Source: Pratylenchus scribneri
Taxonomy: Eukaryota; Nematoda; Chromadorea; Rhabditida; Pratylenchidae
Assembly: GCA_030063045.1 (NCBI GenBank)
Contig: JAQSEB010000021.1
Location: forward strand, 496,001 to 560,000
DNA length: 64,000 nt
Direction: 5' to 3'
Each line of letters opens with the position of its first letter. Position 1 is the stretch's first letter. Under the pieces are notes generated by a model, which saw only the letters and a list, made by a program, of their open reading frames with translations, was not told the DNA's origin and searched no databases. Positions 52,954-64,000 of the stretch are shown in pieces. A program made the translations under genes and the position numbers.

Positions 52954-55350
52954 GCTGCGCGAGCATTTTTGATCTCATCAATTTGAGTAACAAACTCCTC
53001 TCTGACCAAGTTTGAAGAAGTTTTTGATCACAGATCAGCAAAAAACGCTCTTCACTGGTCTCAATTTATGCTGGAAGCGCTGGAATTGTCTTTTCCATAT
53101 AATGATCAAGCATATCTTTCGCGGACACAATTCTTTCACCAAATTTCCATTTTGATTTAATTCAGTTCAATGACTGAAAGGTGAATTTATTCGATGGAAG
53201 AAATTCAATTCAATTCCAGAAAATTTGCTTTTATGTGCCGACAATGCGGCAAAAATAAAAAGAAATATTTATGTTGACGATACAGCAAAAATTTGGTACG
53301 ATGATTTCTTTAGCACACTCCCAATTTGATAAAAGAAAGCGGCCTTCTCAACCAATAATTGCAGTGTTCACTTTGTCTTTTTCAACAGAGTCGTTACTTG
53401 TCGAAGATTGAATTCGGGTAAATTTTGGGAGGAACAATGTCCTTTACCAATCACTCAACAATATCCAAAATTAACCTATTCTTTGAAGACAAATTCAATT
53501 AGGGCTGAATAATAACTGACAATACAGTTATTATTAGGCTTTATTTGGGTTTATTTGAACGACGAAATTATCCGGCAAAATGAGAAAAATTGGGTTGGCA
53601 ATTAGACAATGCTAATTCCGGTTCAGGCCAAATTATATGAGTGCAATGTGTGAAATTCGGATGGCAAACAATGCTAATTCCGGGACTGAGGCAAATAAAA
53701 TGTGTGAAAATATTCAAATTTAGTTTGAATACATTATTCAATCAAATTTACCATTAGGCGGATCTTTTTGTCTTAGGGCAAAAAATTGTATTGATCCCAA
53801 AGGCAAAATCTCAGTGGCCTAAAGGAATGTCAAATAAGTGAAATTGGGCTTAATCTTCAGCCTTATTTCAGCTAATCGTGGGCTAATTTATTTGGAATTT
53901 ATTGGATTCAATTTGGGAACTAACACTTAATCTTCAGCTTAGGATTCAACTAATCTTCAGTTCCAAATTGGGTGATTAGCTAGAATTGGACTTCCGCCGC
54001 TGAGACGGGCAAAGAGATAAAGGCAAGATGATTGGATGGGCAAAGTGGTTTGGGGCCAAAGGACAAAGTGAACATTGAAGGGGACAATATTGAGGGTTAA
54101 AATGGGAATTATTGGCCCAATCAATGTTGGAAATAATTAGTAAATAAATGAGTCAATGCCCAAAAAACATGAAAAATATATCGCGAATCCGCGACATCTG
54201 CACTGAATTTTCCACTTATTTTTCCTACGTTTTCCACTTATAGTTCCGGTAACGCAAATTGCTTCTGCAATGAATTTTCCACTTTTTCAATGATTTTGAA
54301 TGCTATTTCAATGGACATTGGACACTATAATGATTTTGAATGTTATTTTAATGGACCCTATAATGATTTTGAATGCTATATTCCAAATGATTAGATGAAA
54401 CTAGAAAAATTACCACCTTTGCTTTTTCGGAATTTTTCGGAATTCGACCACTTTTCGGAATCGGAATTCGGAATTCCGGTTCCAGCCCTGGAATGAACGG
54501 AGTAAATGTTGCGAAACGACGGGGAAGAAACGTTATAAATTGGGGTATGGATGGATTAATGAATTAGTAATTCATATTTATTATTTTTCTTTTAAATCAT
54601 TTTAAAATAATTTCCATTGATTTTGATTGAATTTGTATTTTTTTTAGATATATTCGATACGATATCTCAATCCCTCGATGAAACATACCAAATCTCACAG
54701 CAAAACATAACCATTTTAAAATTTAAAAAAATTGGCCAAATTAAAATTTCCTTTAAAAAATCGATCATGCAGAATCTAATGTAAAATAAATTAATGCTCT
54801 ATATAATGCCTAGAAATTGAGTTATGCAATGATCGGCAGAAAATGTAATGTTTACTAATATAATATTTTTGATCAGTGGCATAAATTTGATCCAATAATT
54901 GTACAAGTTAAAAATTATTTAACAATAATAAAATATTTTGAACTTTAAGATTAAAAAATATAAAATCACAAAATATTTAATAATGAACAAAACATTAAAT
55001 GATTGATTTAAAGAAAACAAAATATTTGGAAATTAAATTTTAAAAAAAATTATAATTTTCGATATGAAGAATTTCCATGTTTTACTTTTTTCGATTTTTT
55101 AAAAAAACAGTAATTTAGATAAAATTTCGATTTTTTTAAATTTCCATCTCCCCTCCATTCCCACCCCCGTGAATAAATAAAATATCGATAAGGGAATGAT
55201 TAATGATTATAATAAGAAAAATAATATTTTTAAAAAAATAAAATCGTCAATAATTTCGCAAATCTCTCGCATTCGAAATTTTAGAAACTGAACAATTTCC
55301 ACAAATTTTCTTTTTTACATTTGTCATTCCAACCATTTTTTAATATTTTT

Positions 55351-58300
55351 CTACTCATTCGCATCTTCTTCCTCATATTCTTTTAATTTCTTTTTTTTCA
55401 TTTCATATGTATTCTTATTTATATTTTCCTTTTTTGTATTTTTGTAAGCAATAGATACTATGAATTCCTTATCTACTTCATATTTATTAGCGCGTTCCTT
55501 GATTTTAAATGTCTCCACAACCATTTTGATATTTTTCATTACCTATAGAACATTTGCATTAATTTAAAATTTTAGAATGAAATTGTGCATTAGTGAAATT
55601 TCAGTTTGGAAAATTTAGAATTTACTACCATTTTAGAGCTTGACATAGAATAATTGATTAGAGAAAGAATTAGTTAAATTTATGGATGCAAAAAAATATG
55701 ACCATTAATGGTTAAAATAAGTCAAAACGGGAAGTTTTCTTTTTCTGACCATAACTTATTGGTTAATTATGTGTTGAAAATTTTTATATCGAAATGTTCA
55801 AAAAGGATGAATTAAATTTGATAAAATTTCAGTTGATTAGTTCGCAAAATTCTATTATTAATTAGAAATTTATAGAGAAAAACCTCATCGAGAATGCCAG
55901 CAAATTCGGCGTTAATTTCCATGATATTCTCCTCCACTTTAAATCTACAAAAAAAGTAAATTTTCAATTATTCAAATTAAAAAATGCTTTAACGAAATTT
56001 ACATATCAGAATTTTCAACATCAAGTCAATTTTATATTATATTTTAAAATTTGTGTCATTAAATATTTTCAGATTTGGATGAATTGGTTAGAGAAAGAAT
56101 TAATGGATTTCATTGGAATTGCCAAAATCAGGCAAATTTCATTTTTGCCAATATTTTCTGGTCAATTCTTTTCGAAATGCTCTGTAGAAGAGCTTAACCA
56201 AATGGTATGAGAGTTTTATTAAAACATGAAAAATTGTTAAAATTTTTGAAAATTCGGATAAAAATTCATATAGAGTTGATTTTACTATGGTTTTACACAC
56301 CTTTTCATGTAAATCATGTACCAATATTTTTCATATACCGATTTCATAAATGGCAATGGTTTTGCATCTTTCTCTCTTTTTTCAATTTTTAGCAACATAT
56401 TTATGCTTTGCATCCAATTCTTAATTTGGTCAATTGCATTCTTACCCAATTTTTTTTTCAATTTTTTGTTTTTTGACAATTGATTTGTTCTAATTCCTTC
56501 TTCAACATATTCTTTATCTAATAAATAAGCATAATTATATATATATATTTTAGGATACGACGAAAAATAATATTATAAAGTTAAGATAATTATAATAAAA
56601 TGACATAAGATAAACCTAGTCAATGCACATTAGCAGATTTAATTTAATTTGTCATAATTTAATGAATATCAAAGTATTTATTTAGTTGAGTTGCCCCGGA
56701 AGTTCCGGTTCCGTTTCCGGTAGCCGAAAGTTCCGGCCTTTTTTGAGGTTCCGTTCCGGTTCCGGATTGATAAATGAATTCCGGTTACGGTCGAAAGCTT
56801 GGTTCCGGGGCAACCGAAAAATTTGCACCTAAGTAAATTGAATTTTGTTGCATAAATCGTAGTTTGAAAAAATTTGAAAATGTCCAATTTTCCATTTTTA
56901 GCTCAAATTTTTTGCTACCCGGCCATTTTGGCTCCAATTTTTCCCTGCGGGGCTATTTAAATTAAGAGAAAATTTTTGAAGAAAATTTTCGCCTGAAAAT
57001 TTTCGCCTGCGACATAATTTTTAATTCATTTATATTTTATATACTAGATGTTTATCAAAAAATTATATCGGACTACTGTAGACAAAAATTTTGCAAAAGA
57101 ATTTTCTCTGAAAAATTCGCCCCCAAAATTTGGATTTCAAAAGTTCCGGTTTCCGCAACTCACTCTGAGTTCCGGTTCCGGTTGGAAAAATGAGTTCCGA
57201 TTCCGGTCAAAACCCTGGTTCCGGGGCGACCCTAATATTTAGGGTTTAAAACTTATCTTAGTTTTTGATTTTTGCCAAATTATATAATTGATTTTTATTT
57301 TATATAGTTAAATAATTTTGTACCTTTTGAAACAAAAAAAGAAACTGAAATAAAAAAAACCATAAAATAAATTTTCCAAAAATTTATCCATCATTTATTG
57401 TCATTTTCTATTTTTAAAAAATGAAATTAAATACAAAATAAACTGAAACGATTTGGAGAAAAATTAAAAAAAAATCAGTGATTATTTTTTATAAATGACA
57501 ACCAACCTGAAATTAAATCGAATATCTCCACGGCCAATTTATCATTTTCTATTAGAAATTTCAAATTTGCATTTTCCTTCTCATAATATTCGTAAAGTTG
57601 CACATAAATTTCATCAAATCGTATTCGAAGATTTTGTGGTAGCCAAAATTCCGATAATCGGTCAATTCCATTTAGTACTAATTCATCATAAACTTCGGGC
57701 ACATCATCCAATCCAACGATAAAAAAATTGAATGCGTCGCGTAATTTTTCATTTAATTCGTTTTTGAAAAATTTTCCTAAATTTTCCATAATTTTGACTC
57801 GTAAATATTCGGGTTTCTTGCTTTCTTCAACAATGTGTTCGGCTTGTAAAAATTCGATTTTCTTCCCTTCTTCAACCGCAAACAATTTCATTTCTTAAAA
57901 GGAATGAAATTTATTTTATGATTCGCAAACAAATTTCGAGCATCGACCACGGAAAGTTTTGTCTTGTCAAAGAGGAAATTGTAAGCGAGTCCAAGAATTT
58001 TTGAGCAAACGTGAAAAATGCTATGTGTATAAAGGAAAGGAACAGGATTAATTTTATTTTGATGAATACATTTTTCCAATCTTAAATTCCCACTTGAGCC
58101 TAATTTTATTTCTAATGACATTTATTGACCCTAGGCTAGAAGAGTCTTTCACTTTTACCCTTTTCGACCAAAAAGGTGATGCCATCTTTGTAAATTATAT
58201 AGTGAAATGGTTTGGGCTTAACTCAAGAAGTCTGGTAAAAATAAATTTTACTTTTTAATGTAAATTCTAAACATTTTGAAAAATTATTCTTTTGAACAAT

Positions 58301-61300
58301 TTTTATAAATACATTCTTTTTTAAAATCTAAAAAAAAAATAATTTAAAAATTTAAAATCTTTTCACATACTTTCCGACAATTTATCAAAACAATTCAACT
58401 TCTCATTTATCAATTGTCCATTGATACGAAATGTTAACATTTTTTCTAATAAGTTTTTCATTGTAGTATAGTAATCATTCCGTTCATCATTCTTATTCGA
58501 TTTCAGTGACAAACCATAAAGGCCACTGTAAAAATGGCAGATTATTAAAATGTTCACGATAAGACTGAATATTAGCTAAAACTAAATATTACACACTATT
58601 TCCAGGGCTGCCAGCATACTCAATGAAAAATATGGCAAAATATGGCAATTTACATAGCAAAATATGGCATTTTTATGGCATCAATTTTTTGTGATAAAAT
58701 ATTATAAAAATGCGTTTATTTTTCTATTCCATGCTTATTAGTATTCGATTTTGCATTGTTCGAAAGCCCATTTTTAGAAAGGAAATGGATAAATGCATTA
58801 TCAAATCGAACAATGGCCCCAAGGGAAACATTTTAAACCAAAATAGCTGTGCAGTGAAAGTTTTTAGTCCAAAAGGCTGCGCAGCGAAAGATTTTAGTCC
58901 AAAAATGGCCGCGCAGCGAAAGATTTTGATTAAAATCATCAATTTTATGAAATTTTAAAAATATGGCATGTTATAAGGCAAAACAAAAATATGGCAAAAA
59001 ATAAGGCAAAACTTCAAAAATATGACAAATACCTTATAAATAAGATTCTGGCCGCCCTGACTATTTCGCTAATGATGTAGAGCACAAATCTTAACTCTAG
59101 CTACTGCCTTAAATCCAATTCTGGTGGCTCTATTATAATCCTTAAGTGTACCCCTACCGTATATTTAATTTTTTTATAAATCACAACTTTTTTTCTACTT
59201 TTCTTAATTGTTCTAATATTCAGTTATAGTTCCGACAGAAAGCAGAAAGTCAAAAAAGGCCTCAAATGATTAAAATAAAAGCCAAAAATGGTCTCATTAG
59301 AAAAAAAATTGAAAGTGGGTATGGCAAAGCGAATTATTTACCCATAATAAAAGTAACGTAGAGGCCTAAAGATGTTCCTGATGTTTTCGATTTTCCAATA
59401 TTTTTTAAGTGTTAAATTCACATTGTCGTATCCAAGCCACAATTCATTCAATGGTTTCTTCATTTGTTTCTAAATTTAAAATTAAAATTTTGAATAATTT
59501 ATTGTAATCCAGCGAAAATCGGATTCATTCAACTGGGCAAATTCTCAATTGAGCGAATTCACTTGTAGCTCATTAAGGAAAAATTGATATAATTGATTTT
59601 TATATCATATTAAAGAGCTCACTGCTGGCTATCATAGATAAAATTGATTGATTCATAATTAGTAGAGAGTTATTCTTAAAAACAATTAAAAATTATTATT
59701 CTAAATTTTCTGATTTTTCATGGTTTATTGAACACCATTTCCAAAAATCTTAACAAATCAATGAATTTATATCAATCGATAGACAGTAGTGAGCTCTTTA
59801 ATTTGACAACAAAATCATCAATATAAGTTTCGTCCCTCCTAAATGAGCTATAAGTGACGGCGCGTCCATTTCTATTGTTGTATCGGCATGCTGGCTTAAA
59901 AATGAAATAAAGTTGTTCCCTGAATGATAAATCGTCTCTTTTAATTAACCATGGGGAATTATTTTTCAACCCCTCAAAAATTGGGAAAATTTTTAGGTCT
60001 ATCTCTTTTATGAACATTTTTCAATAAATTATAGCGGATTATATACAGTTTTATGGAATTAAGAAAATGTAATAAAAAAAATTTCTAATATTTACCCTAA
60101 CACAGGAGCTATGAGGCTATGAGCCCCCAAAATCCGGCCAGAACGTTTGAGCGCCGCACGTTTGAGCGCCAGCGATTTTGACAAGTCATAACTCAGCAAA
60201 GAAGAAACCATTTGGGGCAATCTTGGTATCATTGGATAGAGCTATTCAAGCTCTATTGAATAGTGGAAAAAACTTTTTTGATATGAAAATTTAAGTGATT
60301 TGAAGTCGAAAAAGTGAATAAAAGTCAGTTTTTCTTATTTAGAAGCTTGTAATTAAGAGGATATTTAACTTTTCATAAATTGCTATATGTCATTTAATAG
60401 AGTTTGATTAGCTCTATCCAATGATACCAAGATTGTCTCAAATGGTTTCTTTTTCGCTGAGTTATGACTCGTCAAAGTCGCTGGCGCTCAAACGTGCGGC
60501 GCTCAAACATTACCGACCGCCCAAAATCAAGGGTGAATTATTAGAGAGTGAGGAATATAGAGCATAGAGGTATATTTTGCCGCGAAATCTGGGAATTATA
60601 CATTATTTCTCCAAAGAAGCAGAGTACAAACTCAAACATAATTCTAGCCTAATCCTTTGCCGGACCCTAAACCCCAATTTAGTTTTTCCATATTTCACTT
60701 TTATGGACTTCTCTAACGAAGTGTGCGATTTCCAGTTTTCGCGCCGACATTTAAAATAGAATATATTCAATTTATTTAATAGACTCTTAACTTTTTATTT
60801 TACAACCTTCATTCAAATTGACCAAATTAATTTAAAATTGATATCTTATAAATGAAACCAGCAATAGAGAAAACTAAAACATGCTGAAATCGAGATCGGC
60901 AGTATAATAAATTTAGTTTAATTTACTTATAAAAATTTAAAAATTACCAGAATCTCCATTTCCTCTTTTTCCAATTTTAAAATCTCAATATTGCTTTTCA
61001 TTTTATAATATTCTCTCAATGATTTCTTACATTTGACAATTTGTTTCTCAAATTTATCCATATCTCTTTTTGTTTTATCAGCTATTCCCATGTATTTTAT
61101 CTATAATATAATTTTTGATTTATTATTAATTTTATTGTTCAATATTTCACCTCATTAATTTTTTTATTTGTTTTCATTTTATTAACATATTCATGGATCA
61201 ATTTTGAATATTTCTCGGTTTCTTTTTGATATTTTTCATTTAAATGATCGTATTTTTCTATCAATTTAATAATTTCTTTTTCTTTTTCATTTAGATTTCC

Positions 61301-63663
61301 ATTATTATGCAATTCTCGAAATTGTTCATTTTTTGTTATTAGCCATGTATTCTCTTTTATTTCTAATTCATTTCCGAAATTTTCAATTTCTTTAAGGATG
61401 TTATGCATGCTTTCCAAATAAACGTTGACTTGAGTATAAATTATCTTTTCATTTCTTTCAAGCAGTAAATTTGCTTCAATTGGGGATAAATTCGTTTGGG
61501 ATAAGGCTAAAAAATAAAAATGAATAATATTTTTTAATTATAATATTGATGGCTTTCTTTAAAAAAAAATATAGGAAAGAAAAGTTTTCAATTTTGTCTA
61601 AAAGTATTCTATTGTTTGAAATTTGAATTCACCCTCCCTCCCATACACATATCGATGAGATCTCTAAATGGTAAATGGTTTATAATTGTGTTTAAAACCG
61701 GTTTCTGAAATTAACAAAAAAAAATATGCATGGAAAAATTTTCCAATTTTTATCGTTTTTTTTTTAAATATTTTTTTTTGTAAAGAGGCATATCCGTGTA
61801 CCATCCCAGTATTTACTCCCAATGAAAACCCAAAAACCCCATATTGAAAGCCAATCCTGTTCTCAATTCCAAATTCAACTCTTTATCCCCGCCCCCATCT
61901 CTTGCGGTCCCTACCCAAAGCAGCTACCCACGCAAAGCGTGGTTTCTATTCACCCTTTAAACCCACCCCCTCTCCAGGGATTTTTAAACTCTACCTATCT
62001 TTTTGCTTTTCTTAGCCATATTTTTATAATTTGCAATTAGCCACTTAATTTTTTCTCAAGTCAATTCATTCAAATTCAGAGATATATTTCACTAAATTTG
62101 CCAAATTTAATGCTAAAATATTCATTTATGGAATTCTTTATCTTTATGCAAAATTCATAAAATTTCTTTCCGTTTTGCAAACTCAATTTGTCTATTCAAT
62201 TTCATACCCGATCCCCTTGATAAATCATTGAGGAAAGTGTTGATCAAATTGGCTTCTCCGGAACTTCCGCTACTACTGCTAGTGCTAGTGGATTGCATTC
62301 CTGCTTCTCTTTCCATTTTTTCTCTTTCTGCTTGTGCATCCTTTATTGCGTTCAATAACAATTGCTTTTCCTTGATTTTCTTTATTTTTTCCTGCACTTT
62401 TTCAGAAACAACGGCTAAAATTTAATTTGAAATCTGAGTATTATGGCCATAAGACCAGTGTTGCACAAAACGTCCTCGTCTTCGTCCGTCCTCTCGTCTC
62501 GTCCTCGTCTTTGCCTTAAAAGGACGGACGAGAGGACGGACGAGCGAAAATGAAAAAATAAAGGACGGACGAGAGACATTGAAAAAAATAGGGACGGACG
62601 AGTGGACGGACGAGAGAAAATGAAAAAAATAAGGACGGACGAGAGGACGGACGAGCGAAAATTAAAAAATAGGGGACGGACGAGAGGACGGACGAGCGAT
62701 AAAAGAAAGGACGAGACGATAGAAAAAAGCAAAAAAGGCAGGCAATAGGCAAAAGAAAATCAATAAAAATGCATTCACTCTTGCCTCTTCCATTCCAATT
62801 TCCTCCTCCTTCCTCCCACTGGCTGTTGCTGTTGCTGCTTGCGGCTCTGCCTCTGCGGCTGATTTTCTTTTTTATGCATTTTTTGAAATTTTAAAAATTT
62901 ATTGAAAGACGAGAAAGGACGAGAACGGGACGAGTGGACGGACGAGAGACATTGAAAAAAATAGGGACGGACGAGAGGACGGACGAGAGACATTGAAAAA
63001 AATAGGGACGGACGAGAGGACGGACGAGAGAAAATGAAAAAAATAGGGACGGACGAGAGGACGGACGAGAGAAAATGAAAAAAATAGGGACGGACGAGTG
63101 GACGGACGAGAGAAAATGAAAAAAAATAAGGACGGACGAGAGGACGGACGAGAGACATTGAAAAAAATAGGGACGGACGAGAGGACGGACGAGAGAAAAT
63201 GAAAAAAATAGGGACGGACGAGAGGACGGACGAGAGAAAATGAAAAAAATAGGGACGGACGAGTGGACGGACGAGACACATTGAAAACAAATAAGGACGG
63301 ACGAGAGGACGGACGAGCGAAAATTAAAAAATAGGGGACGGACGAGAGGACGGACGTCTCAAATTTTGTGCAACACTGCATAAGACACAAAAAAAAATTC
63401 AAAAGATTTTGGAACATATTTTTAATCAATTCTCAATTTTACTTACATTTCTCTTTTGTTTGCCCAATATGCCCTGGATTGCTGCTTTCCGGCAATTGTT
63501 CCATATGCTCATCATCTTCTTCCTTCAATTTACGTGGTCGATTGTCCAATGTAATAAATCGATTCTTTTCCGTCGGTTCTGGGCCGTCTACTAACTCGAT
63601 TACTTTACCTTTGTCTGTGTCTCTCACCGTCACAGCCCTGGATGCCTCAATAAGGGGCGGTGG
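55351..63663 (-). CDS. Paralog D: secreted coiled-coil family protein, 5' end outside the window
   Basis: Family not recognised; the N-terminal exons including the signal peptide lie beyond 64000. Exons seen: 63447-63663, 62208-62414, 61151-61506, 60948-61100, 59342-59469, 58371-58525 (fused equivalents of B exons 10 and 11), 57507-57893, 56301-56517, 55884-55944, 55351-55542. Phases close at every junction. It keeps a serine-rich stretch (STSTSSSSGSSG), coiled-coil exons, the block EKLNCFDKL, GKFFKNEL...[25 protein letters not shown] and YEKYWYM, and ends in KEYEEEDANE. It is the most diverged of the four, with a very short penultimate exon (61 nt). Its introns contain at least four MITEs (59060, 60134, 62456 and 56686 regions). 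Function is unknown; secretion is inferred from its paralogs. Confidence 0.74.
56686..57235. mobile_element. hAT-like MITE in paralog D intron
   Basis: Ends TTGAGTTGCCCCGGAA and complement of TTCCGGGGCGACCCTAA, flanked by TATTTAG on both sides (7-8-bp duplication). Interior of GTTCCGGTTCCGG repeats at both ends and, in the middle, CGGCCATTTTGGC and TTCCCTGCGGGGC boxes like those in other elements here. Lies between exons 57507-57893 and 56301-56517. Confidence 0.72.
58603..59059. mobile_element. hAT-like MITE (CAGGGCTGCCAG family) in paralog D intron
   Basis: Ends CAGGGCTGCCAG and CTGGCCGCCCTG, perfect 8-bp target duplication ACTATTTC (58595-58602, 59060-59067). Subterminal AATATGGCAAAA repeats. 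Contains three degenerate copies of the AATGGCCGCGCAGCGAAAGA box that forms the array in 31712-32625, so the two are probably one family. Confidence 0.9.
60134..60519. mobile_element. Palindromic hAT-like MITE in paralog D intron
   Basis: Inverted arms GTTTGAGCGCCGCACG, TTTGAGCGCCAGCGA, CATAACTCAGC, AACCATTTGGGGCAATCTTG with complements; flanked by 8-bp CCCAAAAT (60126-60133, 60520-60527). Lies between exons 60948-61100 and 59342-59469. Confidence 0.8.
62456..63378. mobile_element. hAT-like MITE with internal minisatellite, in paralog D intron
   Basis: Ends CAGTGTTGCACAAAA and TTTTGTGCAACACTG, perfect 8-bp target duplication CATAAGAC (62448-62455, 63379-63386). Two blocks of a 41-bp repeat flank a unique 150-bp centre (62750-62900). 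No transposase. Long minus-strand frames rich in SRPSSRPS are repeat artefacts. Confidence 0.92.
62517..63357. repeat. 41-bp minisatellite (GGACGGACGAGA pairs) inside the MITE
   Basis: Unit is GGACGGACGAGAGGACGGAC followed by GAGAGAAAATGAAAAAAATAG. About four copies at 62517-62705 and ten at 62930-63357. Variants alternate GAGAGAAAATG and GAGAGACATTG, so higher-order units may exist. Confidence 0.88.
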
Positions 63664-64000
63664 CTATAATTTTTTAGATGAGGGGTAAATTTTATTATTT
63701 CAAAATATCAAAATGATGATAGATATCTATTAATTGATTGCATGATTCTCGCCAAAACATCCTATAGCGATTGAATTTATCAAAATTGCAAATTTTAATT
63801 TTTTAAAATTTTTCCATTAATGATACTTTTTTCATTCATTAATAATTATATAAAATATCTGTAGTTGACTTTGAAATTGAATTCTTTGAATAGTTAATGG
63901 CCAAGAAAATAAGAAATTTTTAGCAATAAAAAAATTCGCGAATATTCCCATTTCAAAGCATCATTAAAATTTTAAACTCTACTTCATTTTTATTGCGATT
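63664..64000. other. Paralog D intron running off the window
   Basis: AT-rich sequence after the exon at 63447-63663; the next upstream exon is not reached. Confidence 0.6.

Larger units (their letters stand above)
50152..55350. other. Spacer between paralogs C and D with element relics
   Basis: No intact host gene found. Contains a 160-bp direct duplication (50838-51150), a foldback element (51340-52070), a decayed BEL/Pao gag (52336-52953) and, at 54430-54494, an isolated CCAGGGCTGGAACCGG end that looks like one terminus of a hAT-like element. 53000-54400 may be the leader or LTR of the BEL element; I could not pair repeats there. 54500-55350 is AT-rich and featureless. Confidence 0.55.

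Noticed and set aside
62415..63429. Several minus-strand frames full of SRPSSRPSLFF
   Set aside because: Produced by the 41-bp repeat inside the hAT-like element; no splice or start context.

Overview
The window looks like AT-rich nuclear DNA of a nematode, possibly a clade IV (tylenchid-type) worm. The reasons are small exons split by short AT-rich introns with TTTTAG/TTTCAG acceptors, 3' splice sites placed just before start codons (room for spliced-leader addition), an expanded family of secreted proteins, a nematode-type GT11 fucosyltransferase-like gene and dense miniature transposons. Species cannot be fixed from sequence alone. All splice models below were built by eye, checking intron phase between paralogs.

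Layout. Every host gene lies on the minus strand. Four paralogs (called A, B, C and D here) sit head to tail: A at 33-7938, B at 9730-34640, C at 41011-50151 and D from 55351 past the right edge. Each starts, where the start is in view, with a signal-peptide exon coding MNY..QF...S M.GQPR. About 14 more exons follow, coding a low-complexity acidic part, an E/K/Q-rich coiled-coil part and a conserved alpha-helical C-terminal half. I do not recognise the family. B is open through 15 exons (1346 aa). C has a frameshift in exon 5. A has a frame conflict at exon 7 and lacks exon 8. D is 5'-incomplete. Between B and C lies a nine-exon secreted GT11-like gene (36079-38771, 410 aa) with two GC-AG introns.

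Intron 9 of B holds a 14.06-kb Ty3/gypsy-class LTR retrotransposon (13007-27068; perfect 5-bp target duplication TGTAT), in the same orientation as the gene and 15 bp from the 5' splice site. Its order is unusual: Gag, then an Env-like glycoprotein, then protease, RT, RNase H, integrase and a roughly 800-residue C-terminal extension. RT is broken by a small frame-shifting deletion. Its leader has five hairpins with different stems, each bracketed by the same GGCCCC...GACGCC boxes, and a hAT-like element that itself contains a foldback element (nesting four levels deep counting the gene).

The rest is a graveyard of small elements. At least ten have imperfect terminal inverted repeats and 8-bp (once about 7-bp) target duplications, so they are hAT-like MITEs; several carry internal minisatellites. 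There are also foldback elements with telomere-like G-rich cores, a TA-flanked MITE, a decayed BEL/Pao gag, minisatellites of 31, 41 and 51 bp, and GC-rich hairpins. The best candidates for something undescribed are the tandem secreted gene family, the Gag-Env-Pol order with its leader hairpins, and the AG|GT-containing 51-bp array at a splice donor.
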